Part shown: piece after piece, positions 25,246-33,554 of the stretch
How the letters are laid out: each line of letters opens with the position of its first letter
How positions within the stretch are numbered: the first letter of the stretch is position 1
From: Streptomyces griseocarneus
GTDB lineage: Bacteria > Actinomycetota > Actinomycetes > Streptomycetales > Streptomycetaceae
DNA: 64,000 bases
Assembly: GCA_003674045.1 (NCBI GenBank)
Contig: PENC01000005.1
Span: 310,001 to 374,000, forward strand
Direction of reading: 5' to 3'
The notes under the pieces: generated by a model
Database searches by the model: none
Seen by the model: the letters and a program-made list of their open reading frames with translations, nothing else
Told to the model about the DNA's origin: nothing
Position numbers and translations under genes: made by a program

Positions 25246-26037
25246 ATGGCCGACACCGTGCTGTACGACGTGACGGACGGACTCGCGACGGTCACGCTCA
25301 ACCGGCCCGACGCCATGAACGCGCTCGACATCGCCACCAAGGCCGCCCTGCGCGACGTGCTCCGGGAGGCGGGCGCGGACGAGGCCGTACGGGCCGTGCT
25401 GCTGACGGCCACAGGGCGGGCCTTCTGCGTCGGGCAGGACCTCAAGGAGCACGTGGAGCTGCTCCGGCAGCCCGACTCCGGCCCGGTGATGAGCACCGTC
25501 AAGGAGCACTACAACCCCATCGTCTCGGCGATCACCGGCATGCGGAAGCCGGTCGTGGCCGGGGTCAACGGGGTCGCGGCGGGCGCCGGGGCGGGCTTCG
25601 CGTTCGCCGCGGACTACCGCGTGGTGGCGGACACCGCCTCCTTCAACACCTCCTTCGCCGGTGTCGCCCTCACCGCCGACTCGGGCGTCTCCTGGACCCT
25701 CCCCCGCCTCATCGGCCTGGGCCGCGCCCAGGACCTCCTGCTCTTCCCGCGCACCATCTCCGCCCAGGAGGCGCACGAGCTGGGCATCGCCAACAAGGTC
25801 GTCCCCGCGGCGGAGCTCGCCACGGAGGCGGCGGCCGTGGCCCGGCGCCTCGCCGAGGGGCCGACCGGGGCATACGCGGCGATCAAGGAATCCCTCGCGT
25901 ACGGCACGGACCACTCCCTGGAACAGTCCCTGTCGAAGGAGGACGAGCTCCAGGGCCGGGCGGGAGAGTCGGAGGACCACCGCATCGCGGTGACGGCATT
26001 CCTGAACAAGCAGAAGCCGAGGTACGTCGGCCGCTGA
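25246..26037 (+). CDS. Enoyl-CoA hydratase/isomerase family protein
   Basis: 263 residues from ATG 25246 with GGAGGGA at about 25231. The crotonase fold is clear: LATVTLNRPDAMNALD, the first oxyanion-hole segment GRAFCVGQDLKEH near residue 63-75, and the second NGVAAGAGAGFAFAADYRV near 108-126. One catalytic position carries an acidic residue (TADSGVSWTLPRLIG) as in PaaG/PaaB-type isomerases. It probably acts in fatty-acid or aromatic-acid degradation on acyl-CoA in the cytosol; the substrate is not shown. No acyl-CoA partner genes are adjacent. Confidence 0.9.
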   Translation: MADTVLYDVTDGLATVTLNRPDAMNALDIATKAALRDVLREAGADEAVRAVLLTATGRAFCVGQDLKEHVELLRQPDSGPVMSTVKEHYNPIVSAITGMRKPVVAGVNGVAAGAGAGFAFAADYRVVADTASFNTSFAGVALTADSGVSWTLPRLIGLGRAQDLLLFPRTISAQEAHELGIANKVVPAAELATEAAAVARRLAEGPTGAYAAIKESLAYGTDHSLEQSLSKEDELQGRAGESEDHRIAVTAFLNKQKPRYVGR

Positions 26038-26038
26038 A

Positions 26039-26056
26039 GCGCCCCGTAAGGGGCGC
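26039..26056. terminator. Perfect hairpin between convergent genes
   Basis: gcgccccgtaaggggcgc directly follows the enoyl-CoA hydratase stop. It is the same hairpin as the end of the dispersed repeat (compare 13,107-13,124) without the rest of the element, so it may be a remnant. Confidence 0.75.
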
Positions 26057-26061
26057 CGAGG

Positions 26062-26646
26062 TCACCGCCGCGCGTGACAGCTCGCCAAGTGGTCGTCGAC
26101 CAGACCGCACGCCTGCATCGTGGCGTAAGCCGTCGTCGGCCCCACGAACCGGAAGCCCCGCTTCTTCAAATCCTTCGCGAGGGCCACGGACTCGGGGGTG
26201 GTCGCCGGGACGTCCGCCGTCGTGCGCGGCGCCCGGCGCGCGCCGGAGGGCGCGTAGGACCAGATGAGCGCGTCGAGCTCGCCGGGGGCCAGCTCCGCCG
26301 CCACCCGCGCGTTGCCGATGGCCGCCGCGATCTTCGCGCGGTTGCGGATGATGCCCGGGTCGGCCAGCAGCCGCTCGGCGTCCTCCTCCGTGAAGGCCGC
26401 CACCTTCGCGATGGAGAAGCCCTCGAACGCCGCGCGGAACCCCTCGCGGCGGCGCAGGATCGTCAGCCAGGACAGGCCGGACTGGAACGCCTCCAGGCAC
26501 ATCCGCTCGTAGAGGGCGTCGTCGCCGTGCACCGGGCGGCCCCACTCGGTGTCGTGGTAGCGGCGGTAGTCGGCCATGGACTCCGCTTCCAGCCCCCAGG
26601 GGCAGCGCGCCAGACCGTCCGCGCCCACGACCACTCCGCCGCTCAT
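26062..26646 (-). CDS. tag: DNA-3-methyladenine glycosylase I
   Basis: A base-excision repair enzyme that removes 3-methyladenine from DNA. 194 residues from ATG 26646. Family motifs are ARCPWG (zinc-binding Cys), YHDTEWGRPVHGDDALYERMCLEAFQSGLSW, the catalytic Glu region, NRAKIAAAIGNARV, KRGFRFVGPTTAYATMQACGLVDDH and a C-terminal CHA (zinc). The start overlaps the stop of the preceding gene as ATGA, so the two are translationally coupled. Length is typical. Convergent with the enoyl-CoA hydratase gene. Confidence 0.95.
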   Translation of the reverse strand: MSGGVVVGADGLARCPWGLEAESMADYRRYHDTEWGRPVHGDDALYERMCLEAFQSGLSWLTILRRREGFRAAFEGFSIAKVAAFTEEDAERLLADPGIIRNRAKIAAAIGNARVAAELAPGELDALIWSYAPSGARRAPRTTADVPATTPESVALAKDLKKRGFRFVGPTTAYATMQACGLVDDHLASCHARR

Positions 26647-27023
26647 GCCCCGGCTCCCCCGCTCCGCTCGTCCCGTTCCTCGGCCGTGCCGCCGCCGTCC
26701 TGCTTCTTCCTGCTCCGCTCCACCTCGGCCCGCGCGCCCGCGAGCGCGCGCTCCAGCTCGGCGATCCGCGCGTCCCGCTCGGCCAGTTCGGCACCGATGC
26801 GGTCCAGCACGTCGTCGGTCTCGGCCATGCGATAGCCCCGCAGGGCGACCGGCAGCCGTACGGCCTCGACGTCGGCGCGGCCCGCGGGCCGGTCCACGGG
26901 CAGGGGCCAGGCGATCCGCTCCGGCTCGGCCTCGGACAGCGTGACGCCCCCGCCGCCGACGAAGAGCGTGACGGCGGCCACCACCACGACCAGCGCGAGG
27001 AGCAAGAACCAGAACACGACCAT
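26643..27023 (-). CDS. Membrane-anchored coiled-coil protein (DivIVA-like segment)
   Basis: About 126 residues from ATG 27023; GTG codons at 27041 and 27059 are alternatives, and no start has a well-spaced ribosome site. One N-terminal transmembrane helix (FWFLLLALVVVVAAVTLFV) is followed by LPVALRGYRMAETDDVLDRIGAELAERDARIAELERAL. The segment G-Y-x-M-x-x-x-D-V-D is the DivIVA/Wag31-type N-motif, and the heptads after it suggest a coiled coil. The end is a charged disordered tail. The counterpart in M. tuberculosis is probably Rv1209. A role in polar growth is inference. Confidence 0.8.
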   Translation of the reverse strand: MVVFWFLLLALVVVVAAVTLFVGGGGVTLSEAEPERIAWPLPVDRPAGRADVEAVRLPVALRGYRMAETDDVLDRIGAELAERDARIAELERALAGARAEVERSRKKQDGGGTAEERDERSGGAGA

Positions 27024-27102
27024 CTCCCATCCGTCCTCCACGATCGTGCCATGCCCCACTGACGGTTAAGGTCGCTGGCGGACCACGAAGAGGAGTAAGG
27101 AC

Positions 27103-27963
27103 ATGCTGCGGCTGGGACGACGCGAGTTCGATGCGCACGAGCCGGTGATCATGGCGATCGTCAACCGGACCCCCGACTCCTTCTACGACCAGGGGGCCAC
27201 GTTCCAGGACGAGGCCGCCCTGACCCGGGTCGAGCAGGCCGTCGCGGAGGGCGCCGCCATCATCGACATCGGCGGGGTGAAGGCCGGCCCCGGCGAGGAG
27301 GTGACCGCCGAGGAGGAGGCGCGGCGCACGGTCGGCTTCGTCGCCGAGGTCCGCAGGCGTCACCCGGACGTGGTGATCAGCGTGGACACCTGGCGGCACG
27401 ACGTCGGCGCGGCGGTCTGCGAGGCGGGCGCGGATCTGCTCAACGACGCGTGGGGCGGGGTCGACCCCAAGCTCGCCGAGGTCGCGGCCCGCTACGACGT
27501 GGGGCTCGTGTGCACGCACGCGGGCGGCGTGGAACCGCGCACCCGGCCGCACCGGATCACGTACGACGACGTGATGGCGGACATCCTGCGCGTCACGCTC
27601 GGACTGGCCGAGCGCGCCGCCGCGCTCGGCGTCCGGCGCGACGGGATCCTCATCGACCCCGGCCACGACTTCGGCAAGAACACCCGGCACTCGCTGGAGG
27701 CGACGCGGCGGCTGGGCGAGATGGCGGAGACGGGCTGGCCGGTGCTCGTGTCCCTGTCGAACAAGGACTTCGTGGGCGAGACGCTCGACAAGCCCGTGAA
27801 GGAGCGGGTCCTCGGGACCCTGGCCACCACGGCCGTCTCCGCGTGGCTGGGAGCGCAGGTGTACCGCGTGCACGAGGTGGCGGAGACGAAGCAGGTGCTC
27901 GACATGGTGGCGTCGATCATGGGGCACCGTCCACCGGCCGTGGCCCGCCGCGGCCTGGCGTGA
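27103..27963 (+). CDS. folP2: Dihydropteroate synthase homologue (FolP2-like)
   Basis: 286 residues from ATG 27103 with AAGAGGAG upstream. TIM-barrel motifs: VIMAIVNRTPDSFYDQG, AAIIDIGGVKAGPG, ISVDTWRHDVG, LLNDAWGG, DGILIDPGHDFGKN and LVSLSNKDFVGETL. Classical DHPS joins pteridine and p-aminobenzoate in folate synthesis. This copy sits beside tag and the DivIVA-like gene as folP2 (Rv1207) does in M. tuberculosis, and that paralogue was reported to lack DHPS activity. The V-N-R-T-P-D loop and Ser-Asn-Lys segment differ a little from folP1. True folate activity is therefore doubtful. Confidence 0.85.
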   Translation: MLRLGRREFDAHEPVIMAIVNRTPDSFYDQGATFQDEAALTRVEQAVAEGAAIIDIGGVKAGPGEEVTAEEEARRTVGFVAEVRRRHPDVVISVDTWRHDVGAAVCEAGADLLNDAWGGVDPKLAEVAARYDVGLVCTHAGGVEPRTRPHRITYDDVMADILRVTLGLAERAAALGVRRDGILIDPGHDFGKNTRHSLEATRRLGEMAETGWPVLVSLSNKDFVGETLDKPVKERVLGTLATTAVSAWLGAQVYRVHEVAETKQVLDMVASIMGHRPPAVARRGLA

Positions 27964-27999
27964 TCCCACGCCGGGGGCTACGCCCCTGGACCCCTTTTC

Positions 28000-28055
28000 G
28001 TCCGCGGGCCGGTGGGGGCTTGTCGCGCAGTTCCCCGCGCCCCTGAAGGGGCGCC
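28000..28055 (+). repeat. Dispersed intergenic hairpin repeat, copy 10
   Basis: cgcgggccggtgggggct, exact core and hairpin cccctgaaggggcg. It lies between folP2 and the convergent LOG gene. Confidence 0.88.
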
Positions 28056-28083
28056 ACCTTCCCGGTTGTGCCCACCACCACGG

Positions 28084-28108
28084 GGCCCGGGGGCGGAGCC
28101 CCCGGGCC
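28084..28108. terminator. Eleven-base-pair hairpin before the LOG gene stop
   Basis: ggcccgggggc (28084-28094) pairs with gcccccgggcc (28098-28108) over GGA. It is close to the end of the minus-strand gene and probably its terminator. Confidence 0.75.
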
Positions 28109-28117
28109 AGGGGGGCT

Positions 28118-28867
28118 CTACGCCCCCGCCTCCTTCGTCACCAGGGCAACCGCCTCGTCCACGTCGTCCGTCACGTGGAAGAGATGCAGATCCTGCGGAC
28201 CCGCCTTCCCCTGGGCGATGAGGGTGTCGCGGAACCAGTCGACGAGGCCGCGCCAGTAGGACGTCCCGTAGAGGACGATGGGGAAGCGGGTGACCTTCTT
28301 CGTCTGGACGAGGGTGAGGGCCTCGAAGAGTTCGTCCAGGGTGCCGAGTCCGCCCGGCAGCACCACGAAGCCGCTCGCGTACTTGACGAACATCGTCTTC
28401 CTGACGAAGAAGTACCGGAAGTCGACACCCAGGTTGACGTAAGGGTTGAGCCCCTGCTCGAAGGGCAGCTCGATGCCGAGGCCGACGGAGACGCCGCCCG
28501 CCTCCGAGGCCCCCTTGTTCGCGGCCTCCATCGCGCCGGGCCCGCCGCCCGTGATCACCGCGAAGCCCGCCTCGACGAGGCCCCGGCCGATGGCCACGCC
28601 CGCCTTGTACTCCGGCGAGCCCACGGGCGTGCGGGCGGAGCCGAACACGCTGATGGCGGGCGGCAGTTCGGCCAGCGCGCCGAAGCCCTCGACGAACTCG
28701 GACTGGATGCGCAGCACGCGGAACGGGTCCTCGTGCACCCAGTCCGCCGTCCCTCTGGTGTCCAGCAGATGCTGGTCCGTGGTCCCCTGCTGCATCTGGC
28801 CGTGCCTGCGCACGACCGGCCCCCGGCGTTGTTCCCGCTGAATGCGGTGCTCATCGGGATGTGCCAT
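28118..28867 (-). CDS. TIGR00730/LOG-family Rossmann protein
   Basis: 249 residues from ATG 28867, with GGAGGGAG upstream. The nucleotide-binding Rossmann domain shows ISVFGSARTPVGSPEY, VITGGGPGAMEAANKGA and the family signature PGGLGTLDELFE near residue 175. LOG proteins are nucleoside-5'-monophosphate phosphoribohydrolases that release cytokinin-type bases; this longer form has a 70-residue N-terminal extension with an Arg/Gln-rich start. Bacterial role is unclear. In M. tuberculosis the homologue (Rv1205) is in the same block. Confidence 0.9.
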   Translation of the reverse strand: MAHPDEHRIQREQRRGPVVRRHGQMQQGTTDQHLLDTRGTADWVHEDPFRVLRIQSEFVEGFGALAELPPAISVFGSARTPVGSPEYKAGVAIGRGLVEAGFAVITGGGPGAMEAANKGASEAGGVSVGLGIELPFEQGLNPYVNLGVDFRYFFVRKTMFVKYASGFVVLPGGLGTLDELFEALTLVQTKKVTRFPIVLYGTSYWRGLVDWFRDTLIAQGKAGPQDLHLFHVTDDVDEAVALVTKEAGA

Positions 28868-28960
28868 TGCCGCTCTCCCTCCGCTGATCGTTGCTGTTCA
28901 GCGTAGGGCCACGCGGCACAGGCACGGATCGGCCGGATGGCCGGAAACGTACAGCGTGCG

Positions 28961-30052
28961 TCAGGAGGTGAGCCAGGCGCGCAGGCGCTCCTCGCACTCC
29001 GGGATCAGCTCGGCGCGCACCTTCTCGTCCCGCTTGTGCGCCACCATCGGGTCGCCGGGGCCGTAGTTGACGGCGGGCACGCCGAGCGCGCTGAAGCGGG
29101 AGACGTCCGTCCAGCCGAACTTGGGCTTCGGCGTCCCCCCGACGGCCTCGATGAAGGCCGCGGCGGCCGGGTGGGAGAGGCCGGGCAGCGCGCCGGGCGA
29201 GTGGTCGTCGACGACGAACTCGGCGACCCCGCAGTCCGCGAAGATCTCGCGGACGTGCGCGAGCGCCTCCTCCTCGGTACGGTCCGGCGCGTAGCGGAAG
29301 TTCACCGCCACGGTGCAGGCGTCCGGGATGACGTTGCCCGCGACGCCGCCCTCGACACGGACCGCGTTGAGGCCCTCGTGGTACTCCAGGCCGTCGATGA
29401 CCGGGCGGCGCGGCTCGTACGCGGCCAGCCGGGCGAGGATCGGGGCCGCCGCGTGGATGGCGTTGCTGCCCATCCAGGCGCGCGCGGAGTGGGCGCGCTC
29501 GCCCGTGGTGCGCAGCAGGACCCGCAGGGTGCCCTGGCAGCCGCCCTCGACCTGGCCGTCGGTCGGTTCGAGGAGGACGGCGAAGTCGGCGGCGAGCCAG
29601 TCGGGGTGGGCCGCGGCGACATGGCCGAGGCCGTTGAGGTGGGCGGCGACCTCCTCGTTGTCGTAGAAGACGAAGGTGAGGTCGCGGTTGGGCTCGGTGA
29701 CGGTCGCGGCGATGCGCAGCTGCACGGCGACGCCGGACTTCATGTCGCTGGTGCCGCAGCCCCACAGATAGCCGTCGGCGTCGAGCCGGGAGGGGACGTT
29801 GTCCGCGATCGGCACGGTGTCGATGTGACCGGCGAGAAGCACGCGCTCGGCGCGGCCGAGGTGCGTCCGGGCGACGACGTTGTTGCCGTACCGGTCCACG
29901 GTGAGGTGCGGCAGCGCGCGCAGCTCGCGTTCGATCGCGTCGGCGAGGATCTTCTCGTTCCCGCTCTCGGACGGGATGTCGACGAGCCGGGCCGTCAGGG
30001 CGGCGGCGTCGAGGGACAGGTCGAGGTGCTGTTCGAGCGCGGCGTCATCCAT
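28961..30052 (-). CDS. dapE: Succinyl-diaminopimelate desuccinylase
   Basis: A zinc metallopeptidase-fold enzyme that removes succinate from N-succinyl-LL-2,6-diaminopimelate in lysine and cell-wall synthesis. 363 residues from ATG 30052 (AGGGG upstream). Metal and catalytic residues: His76 and Asp78 (AGHIDTVP), Asp103 (TSDMKSG), Glu133-Glu134 (YDNEEV), and the C-terminal VNYGPGDPMVAHKRDE histidine. The dimerisation domain includes GERAHSARAWMGSNAIH. The transaminase of the same pathway, dapC, lies 1.9 kb away on the same strand. Confidence 0.95.
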   Translation of the reverse strand: MDDAALEQHLDLSLDAAALTARLVDIPSESGNEKILADAIERELRALPHLTVDRYGNNVVARTHLGRAERVLLAGHIDTVPIADNVPSRLDADGYLWGCGTSDMKSGVAVQLRIAATVTEPNRDLTFVFYDNEEVAAHLNGLGHVAAAHPDWLAADFAVLLEPTDGQVEGGCQGTLRVLLRTTGERAHSARAWMGSNAIHAAAPILARLAAYEPRRPVIDGLEYHEGLNAVRVEGGVAGNVIPDACTVAVNFRYAPDRTEEEALAHVREIFADCGVAEFVVDDHSPGALPGLSHPAAAAFIEAVGGTPKPKFGWTDVSRFSALGVPAVNYGPGDPMVAHKRDEKVRAELIPECEERLRAWLTS

Positions 30053-30152
30053 GCCCCTGACTCTACGTCGACTCCCTGTGGGGACGTGCCCCCGGCGGAG
30101 CCGGGGCGTCCGGCCCTCATGATTCTCATATCTCTCCAGTAACGTGTGCCGC

Positions 30153-31073
30153 ATGTCCCGGATCTCCGTCACCCGCCGTGGCCGTCTGCTGCGCATCGTG
30201 GCCGCCTGCGCCGTGCTGTTGGCGCTGATCGGCTACGGCGTGGCCCAGTTGGTGACGGGCGGGCCCGGTGCGCCGCACTGTGTCGTGCAGGCCGACGGCC
30301 AGTCGTACTCGCTCTCCCCCGAACAGGCCGGGAACGCGGCGACGATCTCGGTCGTGGGCACATCGCGGAGCCTGCCGGACCGGGCGGTGACGATCGCGCT
30401 GGCGACGGCGATGCAGGAGTCGGGGCTGCGCAACATCCATCACGGCGACCGGGATTCGCTCGGCCTCTTCCAGCAGCGGCCGACACAGGGCTGGGGCACG
30501 GCGGCACAGATCACGGACCCGGTGTACTCGGCGGGCAAGTTCTACGACCACCTGGTGCAGGTGCCGGGCTACTCGCGGCTGCCGCTGACGGTGGCCGCGC
30601 AGAAGGTGCAGCGCAGCGGCTTCCCGCAGGCGTACGCGAAGCACGAGCCGGACGCGTCGCTGCTGACGGCGGGGCTCACGGGCCGGGACGGCGCGTCGTT
30701 CAGCTGCGCGACGAGCCCGCCGGACGGCAAGCACGGCGACCCCGCGGCGGTACGGACCAAGCTGCGGCGCGAGTTCGACGGGACGGTCGAGCCGACCGTG
30801 ACCGGTGGGGGCGGCGGGACGAGCGGTGCCGCCGGGGCCACGGCCCGGACGGTGACGGTGCCCGTGCGGAGCGACGGCACGGCGGGGGGCGACTCCGCGC
30901 GGCAGGGCCGTCAGGTGGCGGCGTGGATCATGGCCCACGCCGGGGACCTGAGGATCGAGAGCATCGCGTACGACGGCCGCGTATGGACGTCCGACAAGTC
31001 CCGGGACGGCTGGCGCAAGGCCCCGGCGGGCTCCGCCCCCGCGACCGAGGTGCGGATCACCACACTCCCGTAG
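30153..31073 (+). CDS. Membrane-anchored lysozyme-fold protein
   Basis: 306 residues from ATG 30153. An N-terminal transmembrane helix (LLRIVAACAVLLALIGYGVAQLV) puts the rest outside. The extracellular domain has VTIALATAMQESGLRNIHHG and SLGLFQQRPTQGWG: a Glu followed by a G-L-F-Q-Q motif, as in soluble lytic transglycosylase/lysozyme-like folds, with Glu in AMQESG as possible catalyst. A Thr/Gly linker and a C-terminal beta region (DLRIESIAYDGRVWTSD) follow. It may cleave or bind peptidoglycan. No ribosome site is visible, so the transcript may be leaderless. Confidence 0.75.
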   Translation: MSRISVTRRGRLLRIVAACAVLLALIGYGVAQLVTGGPGAPHCVVQADGQSYSLSPEQAGNAATISVVGTSRSLPDRAVTIALATAMQESGLRNIHHGDRDSLGLFQQRPTQGWGTAAQITDPVYSAGKFYDHLVQVPGYSRLPLTVAAQKVQRSGFPQAYAKHEPDASLLTAGLTGRDGASFSCATSPPDGKHGDPAAVRTKLRREFDGTVEPTVTGGGGGTSGAAGATARTVTVPVRSDGTAGGDSARQGRQVAAWIMAHAGDLRIESIAYDGRVWTSDKSRDGWRKAPAGSAPATEVRITTLP

Positions 31074-31236
31074 CGCGCCCCAGGCGTACACCGGTACGAC
31101 ACGGCACTCCGGCGGGGGACCCGTCCCCGCCCGCGGCATGGAACGCGGCACACACCGCCAACTCCGTTCGCATACCCGGGAATTCCTTGTGACTAACGGC
31201 TTGTAGGCCTTTAGCGGCAACCCGCGGGCTGTCAGC

Positions 31237-31265
31237 TTTGCCCCGGAACTCCCGAAACCGATAAT
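31237..31265 (+). promoter_or_regulatory. Candidate sigma-70 type promoter
   Basis: TTTGCC (31237-31242), 17 bases, GATAAT (31260-31265). It is the best housekeeping-type promoter I can see in the window. Start of transcription would be near 31,272, giving a 112-base leader to the next gene. It lies in the 310-base gap 31,074-31,383, which has no other gene. Confidence 0.5.
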
Positions 31266-31275
31266 GCGACGCATT

Positions 31276-31294
31276 GCCAAGGCTTTACCTTGGC
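31276..31294 (+). promoter_or_regulatory. Hairpin at the start of the leader
   Basis: GCCAAGG (31276-31282) pairs with CCTTGGC (31288-31294) over a five-base loop, directly after the predicted transcription start. It could be an operator (inverted repeat) or an mRNA-stabilising 5' hairpin. Confidence 0.45.
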
Positions 31295-31383
31295 GCACCG
31301 CAACCTTCGACGCTCTCACGCGGTAGTCACTGCGTCCGCTCGCCGGACAGCAAAGTTCCTGAACCTCCGCCAAAAGGAGCATC

Positions 31384-31803
31384 ATGTCCCTCCCCCTCTC
31401 GCGTCGGATCGCCCGGGTAGCCCTGCTGGTCGCCGCCGGTGCGGCGCCTGTCATGGGTGCCGCAGGCGCCGCCAGCGCAGCGGACCTCAAGGCCCCTGAG
31501 GTGAGCGGTCTGACCGCGGTGGACGGTGCGACTCTGGGCAACAACGTCGCGTCGGCCTCGCACCAGACGGGCGTGGTGGGCGCCCAGGCCGGCCACAAGG
31601 CCGTCGACACCGCCCTGCCCTCGACGACGGACACGGTCGGCAAGACCGCCCAGACCACCGCTCCGGCCGCCCAGAAGGTCGCGGGCGACCTCGGCGGCTC
31701 CGCCGCCGGTGTGGTGGGGAGCACGGCGCAGACGGTGACCAAGGACGGCCTGCCGACCAAGGGCCTGCCCAACACCGGCAGCCTGCCCTCCCTCGGCGGC
31801 TGA
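31384..31803 (+). CDS. Small secreted Ala/Thr/Gly-rich protein
   Basis: 139 residues from ATG 31384, with AAAAGGAG just upstream. A typical Sec signal peptide (MSLPLSRRIARVALLVAAGAAPVMGAAGAASA-A) ends near residue 32-33. The mature part of about 105 residues has low complexity with AVDTALPSTTDTVGKTAQTTAPAAQKVAGDL and a repeated G-L-P-x-x-G-L-P end, no cysteines and no catalytic motif. Streptomyces secrete several such proteins; I recall relatives annotated as ATP-binding or hypothetical, without support. Strong promoter and terminator suggest high expression. Confidence 0.7.
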   Translation: MSLPLSRRIARVALLVAAGAAPVMGAAGAASAADLKAPEVSGLTAVDGATLGNNVASASHQTGVVGAQAGHKAVDTALPSTTDTVGKTAQTTAPAAQKVAGDLGGSAAGVVGSTAQTVTKDGLPTKGLPNTGSLPSLGG

Positions 31804-31833
31804 CCAGGTCCGTCCGGTCACAGCAACAGGCCG

Positions 31834-31865
31834 GAGGGCCCGGGAGACTCGTCTCCCGGGCCCTC
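31834..31865 (+). terminator. Fourteen-base-pair terminator
   Basis: Stem 31834-31847 pairs perfectly with 31852-31865 over a CTCG loop, 31 bases after the secreted-protein stop. Confidence 0.85.
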
Positions 31866-31915
31866 TGTCGTGTCGGCTGTCGTGCCGGTCGTGCCGGTCG
31901 TGTCCGTAGAGGCCG

Positions 31916-33013
31916 TCACTCCGCGAGGCGGCGTACCGCTGCCTCCACGCGCTCGTCCGTCGCCGTGAAGGCGATCCGCACGAAGCGGTCGCCCGCGGTG
32001 CCGTAGAACTCGCCGGGGGCGACGAGGATGCCGCGCTTCGAGAGGTCCGCGACGGTGTCCCAGCAGGGCTCGTCGCGCGTGGCCCACAGGTAGAGCGAGG
32101 CCTCGCTGTGCTCGATCCGGAAGCCCGCGCGCTCGAAGGCCGCGCGCAGCGCCGCGCGCCGGCGCGCGTAGCGCTCGCGCTGCTCGGCGACATGCGCGCT
32201 GTCGCCGAGGGCGGCGACGGTGGCGGCCTGGACGGGCGCGGCGACCATCATCCCGCCGTGCTTGCGGATCTGGAGCAGCTCGCCCAGGACGGCCGCGTCA
32301 CCGGCGAGGAACGCCGCGCGGTACCCGGCCAGGTTGGAGCGCTTGGAGAGCGAGTGGACGGCGACGACGCCCTCGTACGAGCCGCCGCACACGTCGGGGT
32401 GCAGCACGGAGACCGGCTCGGCCTCCCAGCCGAGCTCCAGGTAGCACTCGTCGCTGAAGACCAGCACGCCGTGCTCGCGCGCCCAGGCCACGGCGCGGCG
32501 CAGCTCGTCCTTGGAGAGCACACGGCCCGTCGGGTTGGACGGCGAGTTGAGCCACAGCAGCTTCAGGCCCGTGGGGTCGAGCTCCGTAGGGTCGTCGTAG
32601 ACGACGGGCTCGGCGCCGACGAGCCGCGCGCCGACCTCGTAGGTCGGGTAGGCGAGGCGGGGGTAGGCGACCTTGTCGCCCGCGCCCAGGCCGAGCTGGG
32701 TCGGCAGCCAGGCCACCAGCTCCTTGGAGCCGACGACGGGCAGGACGTTGTGGTGCGTCATGCCGCGCGCGCCCAGGCGGCGCTCCGTCCAGCCGGTCAG
32801 CGCGTCCCGCAGCTCGGCGGTGCCCCAGACGGTGGGGTAGCCGGGGGTGTCGGCGGCCTCGGTGAGGGCCCGCTGGATCAGCGCGGGCACGGGGTCGACG
32901 GGGGTGCCGACCGACAGGTCCACGATGCCGTCGGGGTGGGCTGCGGCCGTCGCCTTGTACGGGTCGAGGCGGTCCCAGGGGAAGACGGGGAGACGGGAAG
33001 AGACTGCGCCCAC
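31916..33013 (-). CDS. dapC: N-succinyldiaminopimelate aminotransferase
   Basis: A PLP-dependent class I/II aminotransferase that makes N-succinyl-LL-diaminopimelate from the keto precursor. 365 residues from GTG 33013. Motifs: LSVGTPVDPVP at the start, NSPSNPTG at 157-163, SDECYLEL with the PLP-pyridine Asp at 188, SLSKRSNLAGYR with the PLP lysine at 224, and a C-terminal RIAFTATDERV. A ferredoxin gene lies just upstream on the same strand and dapE downstream, as in M. tuberculosis (fdxC-dapC; dapE nearby). Confidence 0.93.
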   Translation of the reverse strand: MGAVSSRLPVFPWDRLDPYKATAAAHPDGIVDLSVGTPVDPVPALIQRALTEAADTPGYPTVWGTAELRDALTGWTERRLGARGMTHHNVLPVVGSKELVAWLPTQLGLGAGDKVAYPRLAYPTYEVGARLVGAEPVVYDDPTELDPTGLKLLWLNSPSNPTGRVLSKDELRRAVAWAREHGVLVFSDECYLELGWEAEPVSVLHPDVCGGSYEGVVAVHSLSKRSNLAGYRAAFLAGDAAVLGELLQIRKHGGMMVAAPVQAATVAALGDSAHVAEQRERYARRRAALRAAFERAGFRIEHSEASLYLWATRDEPCWDTVADLSKRGILVAPGEFYGTAGDRFVRIAFTATDERVEAAVRRLAE

Positions 33014-33062
33014 GGTGCTCGCTCGCTCTCTTGCAGATGGCAGATGGGTGGGAAAACGCCTC

Positions 33063-33093
33063 GGCCCCGCACGGCGGAAGGCCGTACGGGGCC
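33063..33093 (-). terminator. Hairpin between fdxA and dapC
   Basis: Stem 33063-33075 pairs with 33081-33093 with one mismatch over GGAAG. It would end the ferredoxin transcript before dapC and so argues for separate or partly separate transcription. Confidence 0.7.
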
Positions 33094-33110
33094 GTGGTGG
33101 CTGCCGCGTG

Positions 33111-33440
33111 TCAGTGCTGCGGGTTGATGTCCGCCGGCAGGGCGGCGACGAAGGGGTGGTCGCGCTCGATCAGGCCGAGCTTGGAGGCACCACCGGGCGA
33201 GCCGAGCTCGTCGAAGAACTCGACGTTCGCCTTGTAGTAGTCCTTCCACTCCTCCGGGGTGTCGTCCTCGTAGAAGATCGCCTCGACCGGGCAGACCGGC
33301 TCACAGGCACCACAGTCGACACATTCGTCCGGGTGGATGTACAAGGACCGGGAGCCCTCGTAGATGCAGTCGACGGGGCACTCCTCGATGCACGCCTTGT
33401 CCTTCACGTCGACACAAGGCTGCGCGATGACGTAGGTCAC
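33111..33440 (-). CDS. fdxA: Seven-iron ferredoxin
   Basis: 109 residues from GTG 33440, with GAGGAGG about 11 bases upstream. Eight cysteines are spaced as in 3Fe-4S/4Fe-4S ferredoxins: Cys9, 17, 21, 25 (QPCVDVKDKACIEECPVDC) and Cys40, 43, 46, 50 (CVDCGACEPVCP). The C-terminal 50 residues (WKDYYKANVEFFDEL...) are the usual actinobacterial extension. It is a soluble electron carrier, for example to cytochromes P450 or oxidoreductases; the partner is not in the window. Hairpin 33,063-33,093 follows. Confidence 0.95.
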   Translation of the reverse strand: MTYVIAQPCVDVKDKACIEECPVDCIYEGSRSLYIHPDECVDCGACEPVCPVEAIFYEDDTPEEWKDYYKANVEFFDELGSPGGASKLGLIERDHPFVAALPADINPQH

Positions 33441-33554
33441 GCTGTCGTTCCTCCTCGGTAGGGCCAATCTCGCGCGGGAGCGCGGCGTCGTCGATGCCCA
33501 CACCTAGTATCTCCGTTCCCGGGCACGAGACGAACAAGAGGGGCGAGGAGAGCT

